Of a stretch of 64,000 bases of DNA, positions 1 through 14,400 are shown piece after piece. The notes beneath the pieces were generated by a model, which saw nothing but the letters and a program-made list of their open reading frames with translations, made no database searches and was not told the DNA's origin. Source of the DNA: Liolophura sinensis (taxonomy: Eukaryota; Mollusca; Polyplacophora; Chitonida; Chitonidae). The first letter of the stretch is position 1, and each line of letters begins with the position of its first letter. The stretch lies in contig NC_088301.1 of NCBI RefSeq assembly GCF_032854445.1, positions 52,751,187 to 52,815,186 of the forward strand, read 5' to 3'. The position numbers were made by a program, and so were the translations under genes.

Positions 1-2240
1 CATTTTTACACATAGCTGCTAAAGCAGCGATGTCGGGGTTCAAGTCGGTATTGCCAAACTGTACTGTGTCACTCAGTTGCCTGAAAGGTGTCCATGTATA
101 GATATGTAACTAACTTAATTAGAAAGCATACATTCTTCATAACCATTAGTGCATTGTAAGAACTCTGTATAATATGTACTTTTAAATCTGACAAATTTAG
201 TTAATCTACATGTGGACAATATTTGAAGCATGCATGTCCCCTCTTTTTTTTAACCCAGCTCAACGATTTTCAGCACACATTGAGTACATATATAGTGCTT
301 TGCACTCAGTGATTTTCAGCTTTACAGCTGTAACAGTTTTCTGTCAAGTGAACGCTAAATGTGGTGGAAATTGTTTTTTTCGCAATTTGTGACAAAACTA
401 TGTCGCAGGAAAGAAATATGACGACATTCATGATCAGCGGGTCAAAATAGGTCAGGTAGCATGGTTACAATATTTGTACATTCAACCTAAACATAAATGC
501 ATTTAAAATGAATTATAAACTCGTGTCACCCAACTTTTTACTTGTCAAAGTTCATTTCAGGTCTACCACATACCTAAATTTCACGCATTTCTGCAGGGCC
601 TTTTCATCTGTTTTTCAATTTAGAAAAAAGAAGTGGCAACTTTTTTTTTTCTTTTGGCATGTGTTACTTCCGGTTAGCTGGCGTCACCTCTGCTTATGCA
701 GAATTTGTCTCCTTGCATTAGGATGATGTTAGGCCTGAAGATTGCGTCTCCATGTTCATGGCTTCAGGAGATATACTCGCTTGGTGTTTTGATGACGTCA
801 CTTTTGGTTTTGAAAAAAATGCATTTTCGGAATCATCGTCCAAAAGTACATCAGATAGGACTATTTGTTGGACATCATCTGTGGAAGTGTGGAAATTATT
901 TGCACAAAATGGATTTATTAGTCTTTTGACATTTTCACCCAATAGCGAGCTTGTACAGTTTTTAACCGAGAAAGAATGCAATCACACGCTGAATGTACCT
1001 AGGCTTTGTGTACTGCATTTGAAATTTCAGCTTAGTCGCATCAGGCATTCTGGAGAAGAAGATTTATTTAATTTTGGCACAAATCCAATATGACCGACAA
1101 AATGCAACCAAATGTTTCCAAAACACAAGAAAGCACAATTTCAGATTCTTAACCTAAAACATACTGAAGTTTCATTTATGTACCATTTGTTGTTGACTCC
1201 TAAAATGTATAACAAAATTGCCAATAATAATAATAATAATCCAAACAGATATAATAGGGATTGAAGCCTGAAGTTTGAACCCCAAATAAATAGGTAGTAT
1301 GCACATATGTTCATCTGAAGCCAAACTTCTAAGCACTGGAGCTATCTACTCGTACTGCAGCTGTAACAGTAAGAGCTGGAGGGACAACTAGGCCCCATTG
1401 GTCAGGGGCCTGACGCTCACAGCCAGGAATAACTCCATGTTAAAAATGAAGATCTGAGTTCAATTAATTATCTGATAGATAATTAACAGATAGATATATA
1501 AAAGCTGCATTACTTAGTGAATTGTTTTAATCCACCACAGGATACATTAAGCTGGTTGTAATTACTTTTATGCCAGTAAGCATTAATAGCTAGTAGATGT
1601 GGAATTACATAACTCTTATATGCAGTGCTGATCTTCCGACTGATATTCTGTGATGGTAGTATTGATTTTCTGTCTGACAAACAACATGAATATATTTGTT
1701 CTCTGAACATATGTCATTTTAGAAATGTTCACAAGGATAAAAAGGTTACGCTATACTTAAAGAGGATATGTTTAACTGGACTGAGTACTAGTATAGTTGA
1801 ACTTTTAATAAGACATGAAGAGGGGGATGAGGGTTTAACAGGTGACCAAAATGGGCAGTATTGCTAGCCAATGACATTTCTTTCCTCTTTGAAACTCCAG
1901 TGATTGTGCACTAATTGCTTTACTTGCAAGCTTTTCATTTAATGCAAATGTTGATCAACTTTTAGCATTTGAAATTCATCTTTACAGAATCGGTGTATGC
2001 ATACAGTATACTTCTTATAGCTTTATGCAGCCTCACCCTTTTAAAGATAATCTTGGTACCAACAATGATTATCACATACAGCGGTTTTTAGACACAATCA
2101 TACGTTGATGAAGACACTGATTTTCCCCATTCAGTAAATGTTGCTGTTTATCAGAATTACCCCTTTTTTATAATATTGTGGGTGGTGTGTTATACATTTG
2201 GATTTTTCTCAGTTGTAAAGCTTCAGACAAAGATACATAT
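1..2240. other. Noncoding, downstream flank of SARM1
   Basis: AT-rich sequence without a recognisable gene. It holds a short AAT microsatellite (1222-1240). A 264-base minus-strand frame at about 718-984 has a somewhat protein-like composition (see findings) but no family match and no true ATG at its start. A longer frame on the plus strand (752-1093) overlaps it and has no recognisable features. Confidence 0.5.
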
Positions 2241-2442
2241 GTTTTATTTTATTAATTTTTTTGGTGTTTTATGCCATACTCAAGAATACTTCACTTATAC
2301 AATGACAGCCAGCATTATGGTGGACCTTGCTGCAGACCTTCCCACGTATGGCCAGAGAGGAAGCCAGCATGAGCTGGACTTGAACTCACAGCATTGGTGA
2401 GAGGCTCCTGGATCATTGCTCCACACTGGTCAAGGAGGCTCT
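2241..2442 (-). mobile_element. tRNA-derived SINE copy, nearly full length
   Basis: Read on the minus strand, this has a tRNA-like head near 2442-2350, with a box B-like GTTCAAGTCC. A body follows, then the tail seen on the plus strand as TTGGTGTTTTATGCCATACT, and finally an A-rich end (2260-2241). The same body and tail recur at 19.5, 35.9, 48.2 and 56.1 kb. I associate this family with molluscs from memory; no name is assigned. Confidence 0.75.
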
Positions 2443-3471
2443 CAGATGCACATATATGGTTTAATACGCACATTGCCAAGATATATGAAGAAAACATTAT
2501 TTTCTTTTTCAACATTATTGACCCAAAAATGGCACTTTTAAAATTCATTCAGATTTTGATTTCTTTGAGATGACCAAATATCCTAGACTGCGTGGTCTTG
2601 TGTTACAGGGGAAGTGCTTGGTATATTTATAGACACCTAAAGGCGTGCAGGTAGAAATAAGCATAAACATGTTGTATTTCTTTACCAGTGCATTACATTT
2701 AAATGTTTAATAATGATTCCAGGATTGTTTCACACCATATTCTAAGCATTAAAAAAATAGAGAATTCCAGACTTAGGAACCAAAGACATCTGTCTTAAGC
2801 CATGTTCTTTCTTCTGTTTATACCGGCATGCAACACGTCATCTTTCTGGGTCATGTCATGTTGCTTGTAAACCAACAGGTCTGCTATTATAGCAGTGGCA
2901 GGGAAGAGAGCTATTTATCCTCTCATATTGAGACAGGTATGTTGTAGGTGTGTTCAACAGATTCCGGCTGGCATTGGGTAATGATGGGAAGCTTTAGACG
3001 ACAGTGATTTTTCCTAGCAAATTTTCTCTACGTAGGTCAGAGATAGATTAGTAAGTTAAGTCATAACTTACTATGTAAAATCACACCAAAATGACAATAA
3101 TCTATGCCTTTTGCATGATAATGTAACAAAACAACTCCAAGCAGTAAAACTACATGTAGCTTATAACCTTGGATCACTGACGAACACAAGGCAGGTATTT
3201 GCCATGACGTGTATCTGGGCTGTTTGCCTTGATTCTATAAAAGGAACCACAAGGATACCACTGTCAACAATTTGGACTGACATGCCTAATGACAGGAAAG
3301 AAATAAACCTTTGCTCTAACGAGGGTTTTATGTCAATTTCTAGTTGTCATGAGGTGAGTTATAACAGCAGGAAGATGTCAAGTCTCAATCAAGTTAACAG
3401 TTAGTATGCCTTTGATGCACACATTGATGAAGTACCATGACCAAATTGTGCAGCATTTTGTGAAAATAAAG
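2443..3471. other. Noncoding, nothing recognised
   Basis: AT-rich sequence with short open frames only. I see no splice-bounded conserved peptide and no repeat of note. Confidence 0.5.
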
Positions 3472-3617
3472 AAGAAGTACGTCTTAAATGGAACAGATTG
3501 TCCACTCTGAATATGTTTGTGGGTTGAGTAGAAATAAGGCAAAAAAGAAGTACGTCTTAAATGGAACAGATTGTCCACTCTGAATATGTTTGTGGGTTGA
3601 GTAGAATAAGGCCAGCT
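3472..3617. repeat. 73-bp tandem duplication (two copies)
   Basis: The unit starting AAGAAGTACGTCTTAAATGG at 3472 recurs at 3545. The copies are nearly identical, differing by about one base near their 3' ends (aaataagg versus aataagg), so the duplication is recent. Confidence 0.92.
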
Positions 3618-5029
3618 GGACAAGCCAGAAGACGATGATGGCCAAGCCACAGGCTGAGAGAAACATCTTGACAGTATGATTTGGGATTTAAGTATTCATC
3701 CAGGATTTGCCACTTTCTGAGGGATGTGACTTGAAATCCAAGAAATTGCCATCGAACTTTCACAACATAGCATCGTAAAGACTGTGGACACAAATCAATG
3801 GCAGAATCTAGAAATGACCATTCTGTCCTTTTAACTCAAAGACGGAGCCAGATCCAATAAATACGGGTTGTCCAGTCTCTGGACACGATCAATATCATTT
3901 AATAAAGGGCCAGAGACAGACTATTACTCTTCCGTCACAGAGTGACCAGTAGTGGCCGGAAAATTTGGCCATTTCCCTTGCCCCGTCTTAGACCTCTGGC
4001 TAAAAGCATCTTATCAATCTCGTCAGTAATCATTGTTATCACTATTGTAGTTTGCCGTTGGCATTTTAACCATGACGTCTAGTTCACAGATTCTCCAATC
4101 TGTGCAAGGTCATGTTCTGTCAGATTTGCCCAGAGCCAGTCAACGATCTGAGAAATTCCCCCCTCTCCTCCCAGATTTAGTCATCATCTTTTATTAATCT
4201 GATGATGCTGTACAGCAAATTCATCAAAGAACAGAAGAAAAAAAAAAGGCCAGAATTAGACATCCTGGTTTAACAACATATTATCTAGAAATGATGGTCA
4301 TACCAGATTTGTGGCTGGCTCCATAATTCTCCATACCCCATTAAACGCTCATCCTTCAATCACTAAACACCTTGTAATGCCAACAAACTGGACTATCCCT
4401 TAAATAGCCACCATGTTCCATCAATGACCAAGCTTAAACACCAAAAGTGTTCGGTTTCAATTCCCACTTTTCTATTTATTCATTGGTGCTTGTATCAGGT
4501 GGCAGGCTTATCACGTCCACGTTAAGTATGTTGGACAGCTGAAGGGCATGCATACAGTCATTAGTGACTATACACAATATAGGTTGTACCATACTCTCGC
4601 CACCATCATGAAGTGTACCGTTTAGGCAAAAACTGGTATCCTACACAGAAGTCTGAAATTGGATCTACCGAGTGTGTTCACTTTTTCAGTGATGAAAGGG
4701 GGCAGATTTGAAAACTGATGCAAAGAAACTTAATATTTATTTTTCTGATTGGTGTTTTACTCTGCACTCTAGAAACATAAGAATAAGATGCAATAGTGGA
4801 ACAGAAACTGTATATATGAGGTCATTCGTCGGAGAGATTGACAGCAAGCTTAACCAAATCAGCAAATAAAAAATGAGCAGTTTATTCATGCTCCCTCTGT
4901 CCATGTCCATTGTAAGTCTCATTTAGCCCGTTGTATTTATTTCTGTGTATTTTATTAGTGTTTTGTGCTAGGGTAAACAATATTTCACTCATCTGGAGGA
5001 TGTCAGGCTTAAGGATGAAGGACGCTAGA
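3618..5029. other. Noncoding, nothing recognised
   Basis: Short open frames only; no conserved peptide seen. The 3' end runs into the minisatellite that follows. Confidence 0.5.
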
Positions 5030-5430
5030 CCAACTAATGAACCAGTTGAGCCTAAGGAAACTGAACAAACATCCAAGGAAACTAAGCATAGCTCACAGTA
5101 AACTGAACTGCAACTGGATCCTATGGAAACTCTACAGATCTCAGAGGAAATCACATAGAACCCAAGGAAACCACACAGAACCCAAGGACACCAAGCTGAA
5201 CTAACTGGAAACTGGACTGCAATTGGACCCTAAGGAAACTATACAGATCTCTGAGAAAACCACACAGAACCAAAGGAAACCAAGTAGAACTCACGTGGAA
5301 GTGGACTGCAATTGGACCCTAAGGAAACCATACAGATTCCAGAGGAAACTATATAGATCTCAGAAAAAACTACACGCAACCCAAGGAAACAAAGCAGAAC
5401 TGAGAATAGACCAACTAAACTGAAAAGAGC
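5030..5430. repeat. Degenerate minisatellite, higher-order unit about 90-110 bp
   Basis: A purine-rich array built from a roughly 18-20 bp monomer of the type CCCAAGGAAACCACACAGAA. The anchor CTGCAAnTGGAnCCTA recurs at 5108, 5217 and 5306, giving a longer unit of about 90-110 bp. Open frames on both strands here (5223-5423 plus, 5239-5448 minus, 4882-5154 minus) are products of the repeat and not genes. Confidence 0.85.
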
Positions 5431-8400
5431 TCCCAAGAGAACCACCACGCCTAAACAAACCCCCTGACCTCAGAGGTAGTTGACTTAACCCTTTGACCTG
5501 ATTGGGCAAGGGCAGGTCAATTTGTGCCATTTCTCCCACAAATAAGTACTAATCATCTTCAAAAAAAAAGAGAAAAAAAAAAACAAAAAAACACAGAGCC
5601 ACCTGACCGCTCCAACCAGATCCTGCATTCTTCAAGAATTGCAGCTAGTATCAGTGATCTCCCCTGGAACGATTCAAACCACTCAATGATCATGTTGGTC
5701 ATTTCCAACCAGTCACTCAGATGTACAACAAAGCAGTTTTATTCATAGCCAATATGCACTGATCAATCCAACAAAACAATCCCAACATAAGCTTTCAAAT
5801 TAGTCACTGACTTATAAAACAGGTGCTACTAGTCAAAGAAGGTACGTCACATCCCAGCAAATCACAATTTCCACAGCATAGTCCAAGGCGGAATGGTCCC
5901 CAAAACACAACACAAGTCAGAGGTATTGATCCCTTCAGTACACTGTGCCCTTGCAATTTTCGCCTACACTGAGTTATTTGCCTTTTTCACACTCTTAAAA
6001 AATATCACCACATATCAGTTACAACTAATACAAGGTCAAACCATTTGGTGTGGAATGTAAAAAAAAATTGTGAAAACAGTTGCTCTGTAGAATTAGGAAA
6101 ATACCAGGAAATTGCACAAGGTTCTTATGTCAATGCCAATGCAATCATGCACGTTTGTATGGCGGTATCTTTGTGTGCACTTACAATATTTCTAATATTA
6201 AAGGTTCTCATCAGTCTGTGAAAAACAGAGGAATGGAGTTTCCATGGATAGGTGAAGGCTACCATCGTGAATAATAAGTGTGTCTGTGTGAATATCAGCT
6301 GCCTGGTTGGTGACAAATTGACAAGGCACCTGGCTCAGGTGTGGTGACATTCCTGGTGCTACCTCATGGTAGATGAGCTTATTGATGTAAAGTATACATG
6401 TACATCTATGCCACACCTTGTATTCATCCTCCCTGTGGGAAGCAAAATGCAACACTGAAGCCTACTTAGAGAATTTTAGACTTTTGTTTATTTACAAATA
6501 ACATTAAATACTGAGTGTGCACCTGTCAGTATGAGGGTTGCCTAGCAACCACAGGTAGCCTCACTCGTACAAACATGGTTTCAGTGTGTGTGTGTGTGTT
6601 ACAGCCATGTTTAATTCAGGGTCCCATTCACTTTGGTCAAGTGTGGTTAACACAGTCCATACATCAAACACAATTAGTAAATTTTACACCTGGTAAATCT
6701 GCTGATCAATGTTTGTGGTACAGTACAAAAAATTAATAACAATTTTGATAAAATCACAATGTAATAAACAACCCTATTAATCAAAGAATAACCCCCTGGT
6801 AAATCCCCAAAGAACCTTTGTTAACAATAGTCAACAATTACCTAGGTATTTGATATGTTGTGTTTGTTTTTTTCCCTTATTCCTTCCATGGAAATATTTT
6901 CAGTTTGTACAGCAACAATTGTAACAAAAGTCTGCCATCACACACTTGTTTAATAATTGCAATTGTAACAATAGCAATCAGAAATGAGAAGCAAACTATA
7001 CACAGAGCTAAAAACTAAAACAGATCAAGCCATTTTGGCACCAAATGGAAATTATGCCATGTTTTTCTTGTCACTTGCTTCATGTTTATTTTTTATTTTA
7101 ATACAATGTTACCCATACTTTTTATTTAACTGATTCTCATGCATGTTTCAAACATTTGTTTACAAAAATCAGGGGTAATAACTCAGTTTTTATTTTTCAG
7201 TTTTTGGCAAAAATGGATAATAAAAAGACTAGTGTTATTTCTCTCATCTCCCAAGAAGTCCAGCTTTGTTAAGATGTGCAATTATGGACTTGTTCTATGC
7301 TATTGGATTTTGGCTAGTCTAATTCTTTGGGAGACAGCTGCTTTCTTTGGGACAAACGTTATTTACCGTCAAAAGCATTTTAAAATTATTTTATACATAT
7401 ATTTTGCTGGATGCTCAAACACCATTATAACTTTTCCAGTTTTAGCCACAAATCTGTGATTACCTTGGTCATACCTTTCTTTCAGAATAGCCAATAGAAA
7501 TACTGGTGTAACCATAACAGAACTTTATGTGGTTGTGGTTGATTTTGAGATATAGAAAATTGGGTTTAATACAGAAAATTGAGGTTTAATACAAGTCATA
7601 AAAAAGAGTTTTCTATTATTCCTATCTCAACTGTATTTCTCAAATATACATAGATATGGGTTCACATATATGGAAATGGATAGGTATATTGTCAACTGTC
7701 CAGTGAAATGATCAGGAATTTTTGTAAGTTATATGAACATAGCCGATAATACTGGTAAGCAAAAATTTAGTGCTTTAGGATGACATTCATTTTTTATAGA
7801 TCCTCACATAAGGCTTCTCATCTTCATATGCTAATATGGTTTAGAACAAAAAAAAACAAAAAAAAAACATATCATACTCTAATGCAGTATTTCAAAATTG
7901 TCACTTTCATATTTGCTTTGATGCCAAATAAAAAAAAAAGGAAGAAAACAAATGTATGCTTCAAGCCTTATATGTTGTTTGCTAATACTCTAAATTATTG
8001 GAATATAACCTATTTAATAAAAACTTAGATACCATTCAAAGGTTGTTCATAAATAACACACAATACTAGCCATGAAAAAAAGCATTAACAAGTAGCTTCA
8101 AAATATATAACCGCAAAAACAAAACAACACCTTGAGTAATTATATAAATAAAAAAAATTCAAAATCACAACTATCGATAGCATATAAAGTTAAACAAATG
8201 AAACAATGAGATCCACGAAAAACCGTATCAGAGTTCACATAAATAACATGATGGAATGTTGATGGGAAAAACTTATAAAATGTTGAAAATATCAGTTGGA
8301 AATTGTAACAATATCAAATTAGAATTAAAACTCTTTAATCTACAAGAAGCCATATCGAGTACAATCTACAGTTTACAGTAGAAGAGATACCAGTATACAT

Positions 8401-11400
8401 GTATGCATATTCTAACATAAGAATCTTTCTTTTCAGTTTCCTTTAAAAATTTAAGTATAAGGAATTATACAAATAATACAAATGTATGTCAAAGTCTTGG
8501 TTTAATCACATTTGACATATAGATTATACAGAAAACATAACCAATTGGTCACTAGACCTCTATGTGCACATTAATACCGAGTCATTTCTTAGCATTGAGT
8601 ATCCATAGCAACAGAGTGATTGACAGGCCCACTCTTCTATCTGCAAGTAAAATATATCACAGCTCCGCCCATAGAATGCATGTGGGATTGGTACATGTAC
8701 GTAACTATGGTAACGTGATATATCATCAGCAAATATTCCATACATAATCCGCAACATTCGGATAACATACAACAAGTGTACAAGCAATTTATAAACTCTG
8801 TGATACAATAAAGTAGATTTAATAAATTATAGACTAAACCTCGAGCAAGTGCATACAGGTCACCTCAGCGTGACAATGTTTAATTAGGGCATTAACATGA
8901 GTTATTACTCAACACAATTCCTCTACACTAGTGTATATTCAACATTGCAAAGACAGTATTTAACACAGAGACTGTACATACAGTGATAGGTCAATATTTG
9001 ACAGCTTGGATGGAGTTATCTTCTCCTTATATACAAACAGATTAAACCATGTCAAAAAACATAGTTCCAAACCCATGATGTAAAGTGTGTAAAATACAAA
9101 AACAAAAAAAATAACAAGGCAGGTAACAAAAATGTAGTCTAGATATTTACAACACTTGACTATAAAGCAAAAATAAATGACGCAGCAATGTTTGTAGTAA
9201 CCTGAAATGATGTACCACAATAATTGTAATTAAGAAATGAAGGATATGAGAAATAAGTCTGAATATAATTTTACAACTAGGAAAATACATGCAGGTTGAC
9301 TACCATATCATCTTTTCTGGTACTTGCGCCTAACTTTGGAGTTTCACCTATAAATACTTAGATTAGCATTAAAAATCAAAAATCAAAATCAAAATAGTGT
9401 ATATGCTTGTACATTAGTTTTATTCCAATAAAACAGCCTATCATGATCTTGGGCAGTAATTAAGCAGATAATATATAGCATAGGCATTCACGAAGAGCAG
9501 TGCATAGATGTAGTGACCCAATGCGACAATCTCGAACATGCTAACACAGATATTTATGTATATAGAACTTTTTCTATGGTAGCCCTGAATGATCAAAAAG
9601 GTAAAGCCCGAACCACACTTGCCAGAGGTTGGGTGCGTGTGTAGACATATACACTCTGTATTAACATGTAGTATCTACAAGAGGCGTTATGTGGACAAGA
9701 ACGGGTAAAAAACAGCCAGTATATTCAGTAAATTAGCAGGGAATATTGAGCTCACCTGAACATACGAAACAGATCTAAGATTTGAAGGTAGCAGTAGTCA
9801 AATCTTTTTTTGACATGATGGTTATTATACTTGAAAATCCATGGCATATACTAGTTTGAATACAGGCTGAACTTGCCTATATTATGTAAATGTACATGTA
9901 TTTACACGCACTTGTAGCATCCTCAATGAATTTGTACAGGCTCGCACACTTGCCTTGTCCGCACCATTTGTCTGCGTCTGGACAGACTGCTGGTTCTCAT
10001 CACCCTATATAGTAAGGCACCTAGTTTTTGCTGATACCAAGTATACAAGTAGGTCGGAGATATACAGTATTACCTGAAGTTTTTATAGAAACCAAAATAG
10101 TAAGTAAATAAATAAATAACAAGACACTTTTATCCTAGTTACACCACCTCCTAGTTGCCCTGAACTTGTTTGTAAATGCTACAGTGTCTCTCACCAGTTC
10201 CTACAGGAAAACTTCACTCAGGTATAATGCAAGGAATAATTTAACCACTGAATCACTGAAATACATGTACTTCCAGAACAGCAACAAAATCCCTCAAAGG
10301 TTCATCAGAATAGTCTGAAATTTCCATCCAAAAATGTTAAATTTCAAATGCTACTTACAGGTACACACCAAAATGATTTCATTACCTGCGTCTAAATTTT
10401 TTGCTTGTTCATTACCCACAAAGGAATCAGGTAATATGAGGAAAGTTTAAAAATTTAAATAAGCGAATCAGTATACATGTAGGCCTACTTGTGTCAAGGA
10501 AGGTTTTATTTTTTTTTTGGCCATAACGCTTACCATCTGGATTAAATAAGTAGTCTTCAAACTAAAGATCTCTTTATACTTTCAAAATGAGTATAATGGA
10601 TGTAAAATTGAACTTTTTAAAAACAGCTGTGTCTGTCATTACATGCACTTCTTTGTTTTTCTTCCCTCTAAGAAGGCATACATGTACTAAGTTCTCTACA
10701 ACTGACATAATTCTCCGTATACTGCAGGCTACATGCAGTGCCAAAAAATACTGATGCTGAGGTCAGAAGTGTTAGATTGCATCGAGAACTCAATGCCCCT
10801 CTCTAAGGTACATGTAGATGTAAATTTTGATAATCCTTTTGGATAAAGAACATAATCTTTTGGCTTATAAATACATGTACTAAAACTTTGGGAAAGTTAA
10901 GACAGAGTAACTACTTTTTTATATGAGAAATGCATAAATCTATGTAGCTAACATTAATTCTAAATTTTGCATTGGAAGCTCATTTTAAGTTGAATATTCA
11001 AAAATTTAAACTGTTTTATCTATTTCTTCACATGGTAACTCTATTTTGATGGGTCTCTACTTTAAAAATCGCAGCCCAAAGTATTTCAGTCTACTAAAGT
11101 TTCAAACCTACAAATGGATCTTTGAAAAATTTACCAAATAAATTAACTGTAAAGCATTATTGTCGTAACAACTGTGAAAAAAAAAAGCATTACAGTACAT
11201 GAAACTTCCAATACTCCAGTGCTACCTTCTAGATACATGTAGCTTTGACACAGATTCTTGAAAATAGTATCAGAATTTCACATGTTAGAAAATTTCATTT
11301 TTACTCCTTTGAAGAGTTAGGTAATGGAACTACTTGGCCAGCAATACGATTTCTTTTTAGAACAATCCCCTGTCAAAATTCCTGAATCAAACATCGCCAT

Positions 11401-14400
11401 AAGTTTCAGATCAATAAAAGTGTCATTATTTCAAAATACTTGAATACTCCAATCTGTTGCCATTCTTACCAAATCAAGTCAACTATTAAAATGATCTCAA
11501 AAATGTAATGGATACACAATATTTTAAGCTGAAGTGCACAGGATGACTTGAGTTTCATTTCTCTAACATATCGTTCACACCAGGCAAATTTAACTGTTAG
11601 TACTAATTTCAGCAGTTTAAAAGTTTAAATTTTGGAACTGTAAGATGTACATGTAACAACATGTCATTCAACTGATATTCACAGGGCAAAAAAACAAAAA
11701 AGGTTTTTAGATGAAAGGCTCGTATTTTGACAGCCAAGATAGAAACCAAAAACAACAAACTTCAGATGTGATATATGTTGCTACCTGCTAATGAAATGTG
11801 ACATAGCGACAGCAAAAGGTCTGCAATGAATTGTAACCTGTGTCACCTGAGCACGAAACTACACCATATCAGTTTTCGGTTTATATCTTATATATTCATG
11901 AGGGAATGATTTCATGAGGCTCACTTAGCTAATTAGGCTCTTAACTATACTAACAAGGTATGTTGTAATATATAAAGTATACTTGAGTTAAGGCAACTTA
12001 TCACCAAGTAAGCTTCACGAAACCGGGTGCAGGCTCACTGCAAACCTCAACCCATCCGATAACTTCCTTCCATATGCCGATGCACTATTCAAATACACGT
12101 ACAACGTACCTTCTTCCTTCATTTGTAGTGACATTAACACACATTGTTTATCTTTGCAGCCCCTAGTAAAACCTTATACATGTAAGTATTTCATTTTATT
12201 AACATTCCAAGATCAACCTTTTTTTTTAATACAGAAAAGAGTTTACTAACCAATTCCAATGAACAGATAGTACTTTATTTGCTCAACCTTTTCACGTCTG
12301 AAAGAGCAACTTCAAATCCAATTTATACACGTTTTCAAGTTGATTTTGGAGACATTGGTTGAATTGGTCCTTTTTCAGGGAGTTACAAGAAGTGTAATTG
12401 TACCATTCTACACAGAGCGATGCCTTGAGATTATGCTTGAATAAACACCTTGCATCATGCGAAATCTTACAGAATTACAGTCGTATTGTTGCTATCTTAT
12501 GGAGATTATGGAGATGCTCTAGGAAATGTAACAGTTCCTTGTATTTCCCTATGCCACTTCTTTTGGTTCATGGTATAACTGTCTGTTGCTGTTTTCTCCA
12601 ACACCTTGAGAAACTGTGCAGTCTTAATATGTATGATCTATTTCCAGAAGTCTTCCCGTTGTTCTGAAAACAGTGTTGAGGTTTTTCCTGGGTAAACTGA
12701 TATCTGGGTAAATCCAATAGTTTTTCATCTGAAGACAAAAAAAAAAACAAGAGTATATATATTTAAAACAACAAACACAGTGGTACAAAGATAGTATTCA
12801 TACTAACTGATAGCGGACAGTCAGGACAAAAACAATGCTATTTGAGAATGCTATTAAAGGAGAAGAATATATAACAATGATGCAAATATGGAAGAAAGAG
12901 CATAAAAAGTTATTTGTAAATTTTTTTTTAATTTTTTTTTTTTTAATTTTCTCTTTCAACATGAAAATATACTTGACACTATTTTTGTGTACTCCCTCTT
13001 GGCATATCTAACCTTTTATTAGATGTGCCTTACATCTTCACTGAAAACATTATTCCTCAAAGACAATATAAAACAAGAAATGGTCCCAAATATCAACCAT
13101 ACAAACATTATTTTCAAATGCCTTTTTTCAGTACAGAGAAAATATGACCACATTTACAACTAACTTTTAAACTCTTTCATCATGAAAAAAAAACAGACAT
13201 TATTCGGAGAACTACTATAGGCCTACAGTGAACATGTAGTATGTTAGACAACAGAACAATGTTCACAGCATATGTAAATTGTGCACATCAACAAAACGCA
13301 GTTTTGGCCGAGTGTCACCTTGAATCAGAGTGTTGCATTCTCTTCCATGTTATTTAGACAATATTTTCAACTCCATGTCTGCACGAGTAAAAACAGTAGG
13401 TGCAAGTAAAACAGCAAATTTTGTAATGTGGAAGATATTTTTACATACGTAGATCAAGAAACATCATTTGGAAATTATACAGTACTGTATTACCGAGTTA
13501 CATGTGCATGCATATTACTGATATTGAATGGAATAATACAACCAAAGTGTAGAGGAAATCCTTCTAAGTCAGATTTGTATCTACCTGTATTTTGGAACCA
13601 TACCTGTGTTTATCTAAGTACAAAATATTATGCGCTATATTAAACTTGCTGCCTTTTGTGGCCTAAGACAGGAAGGATCTTAATGAAGAAATCATCTACA
13701 CAACTAATTACCAGCCAAATTAGTTATACATGTATGAAGTACATATATAATTGTCATAATTCAAGTCACAAAATAATAACTGGTCATAAACCAATTACTT
13801 TAAAGGTGAACTGAAATATTTTGAATTTTTGCAAAAAAAATGTTGGCAAAGCTAGGCTTCTCACGTTATTATATAAGATTGTGGAAGTTCCATTGTGAAA
13901 ATGTTTCATTGTGAATATTGTATTTTTAAAATAAATCTTTTCAATTAGTATAAATGTACATCGCTTAACTCAGTTTCAAATCCTAAAACCTCTGTAGTTC
14001 ATCTTGGACAGTATGGACAGTCATTTGACTTCAGTAGACAAACCACTCCCTGATACTAACTGTTGGGTTTCTGGGGTATAAACTTACCTTGCAACTATCA
14101 ACACAGAATTATGGCTGTTCATTTTGGTGGAACCCGGGTACACAGCATCCTTTCAGCTGGAGCACTGTGTGATCACAGGCATCACAGACATTGTCATCGC
14201 AAAAGTCAGAGAAAGCTCCTGCAAGCTTTGGTCAACACATCCGAAGTATAAACATATCTGAGAATTGGGCCATGCACTTTCTTGAAACTGAAATTAGTCC
14301 TTCACTAACTCTTGCCTGTCCTCTTTCCTTTTCTTTTCTTTTTTTTTGTTTTTTTTTTTTTGTTTTTGTTTGGTGTTTTTTGTTATGAAATACGTTGTAA

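Noticed and set aside
752-1093. Plus-strand open frame of 113 codons
   Set aside because: No recognisable family or splice context; overlaps the more protein-like minus frame and has the composition of noise.
2350-2442. Functional tRNA gene
   Set aside because: Box B-like sequence is present, but the segment does not form a full cloverleaf and is continuous with a SINE body and tail.
5223-5448. Open frames on both strands with repeated peptide patterns
   Set aside because: Direct consequence of the minisatellite periodicity.
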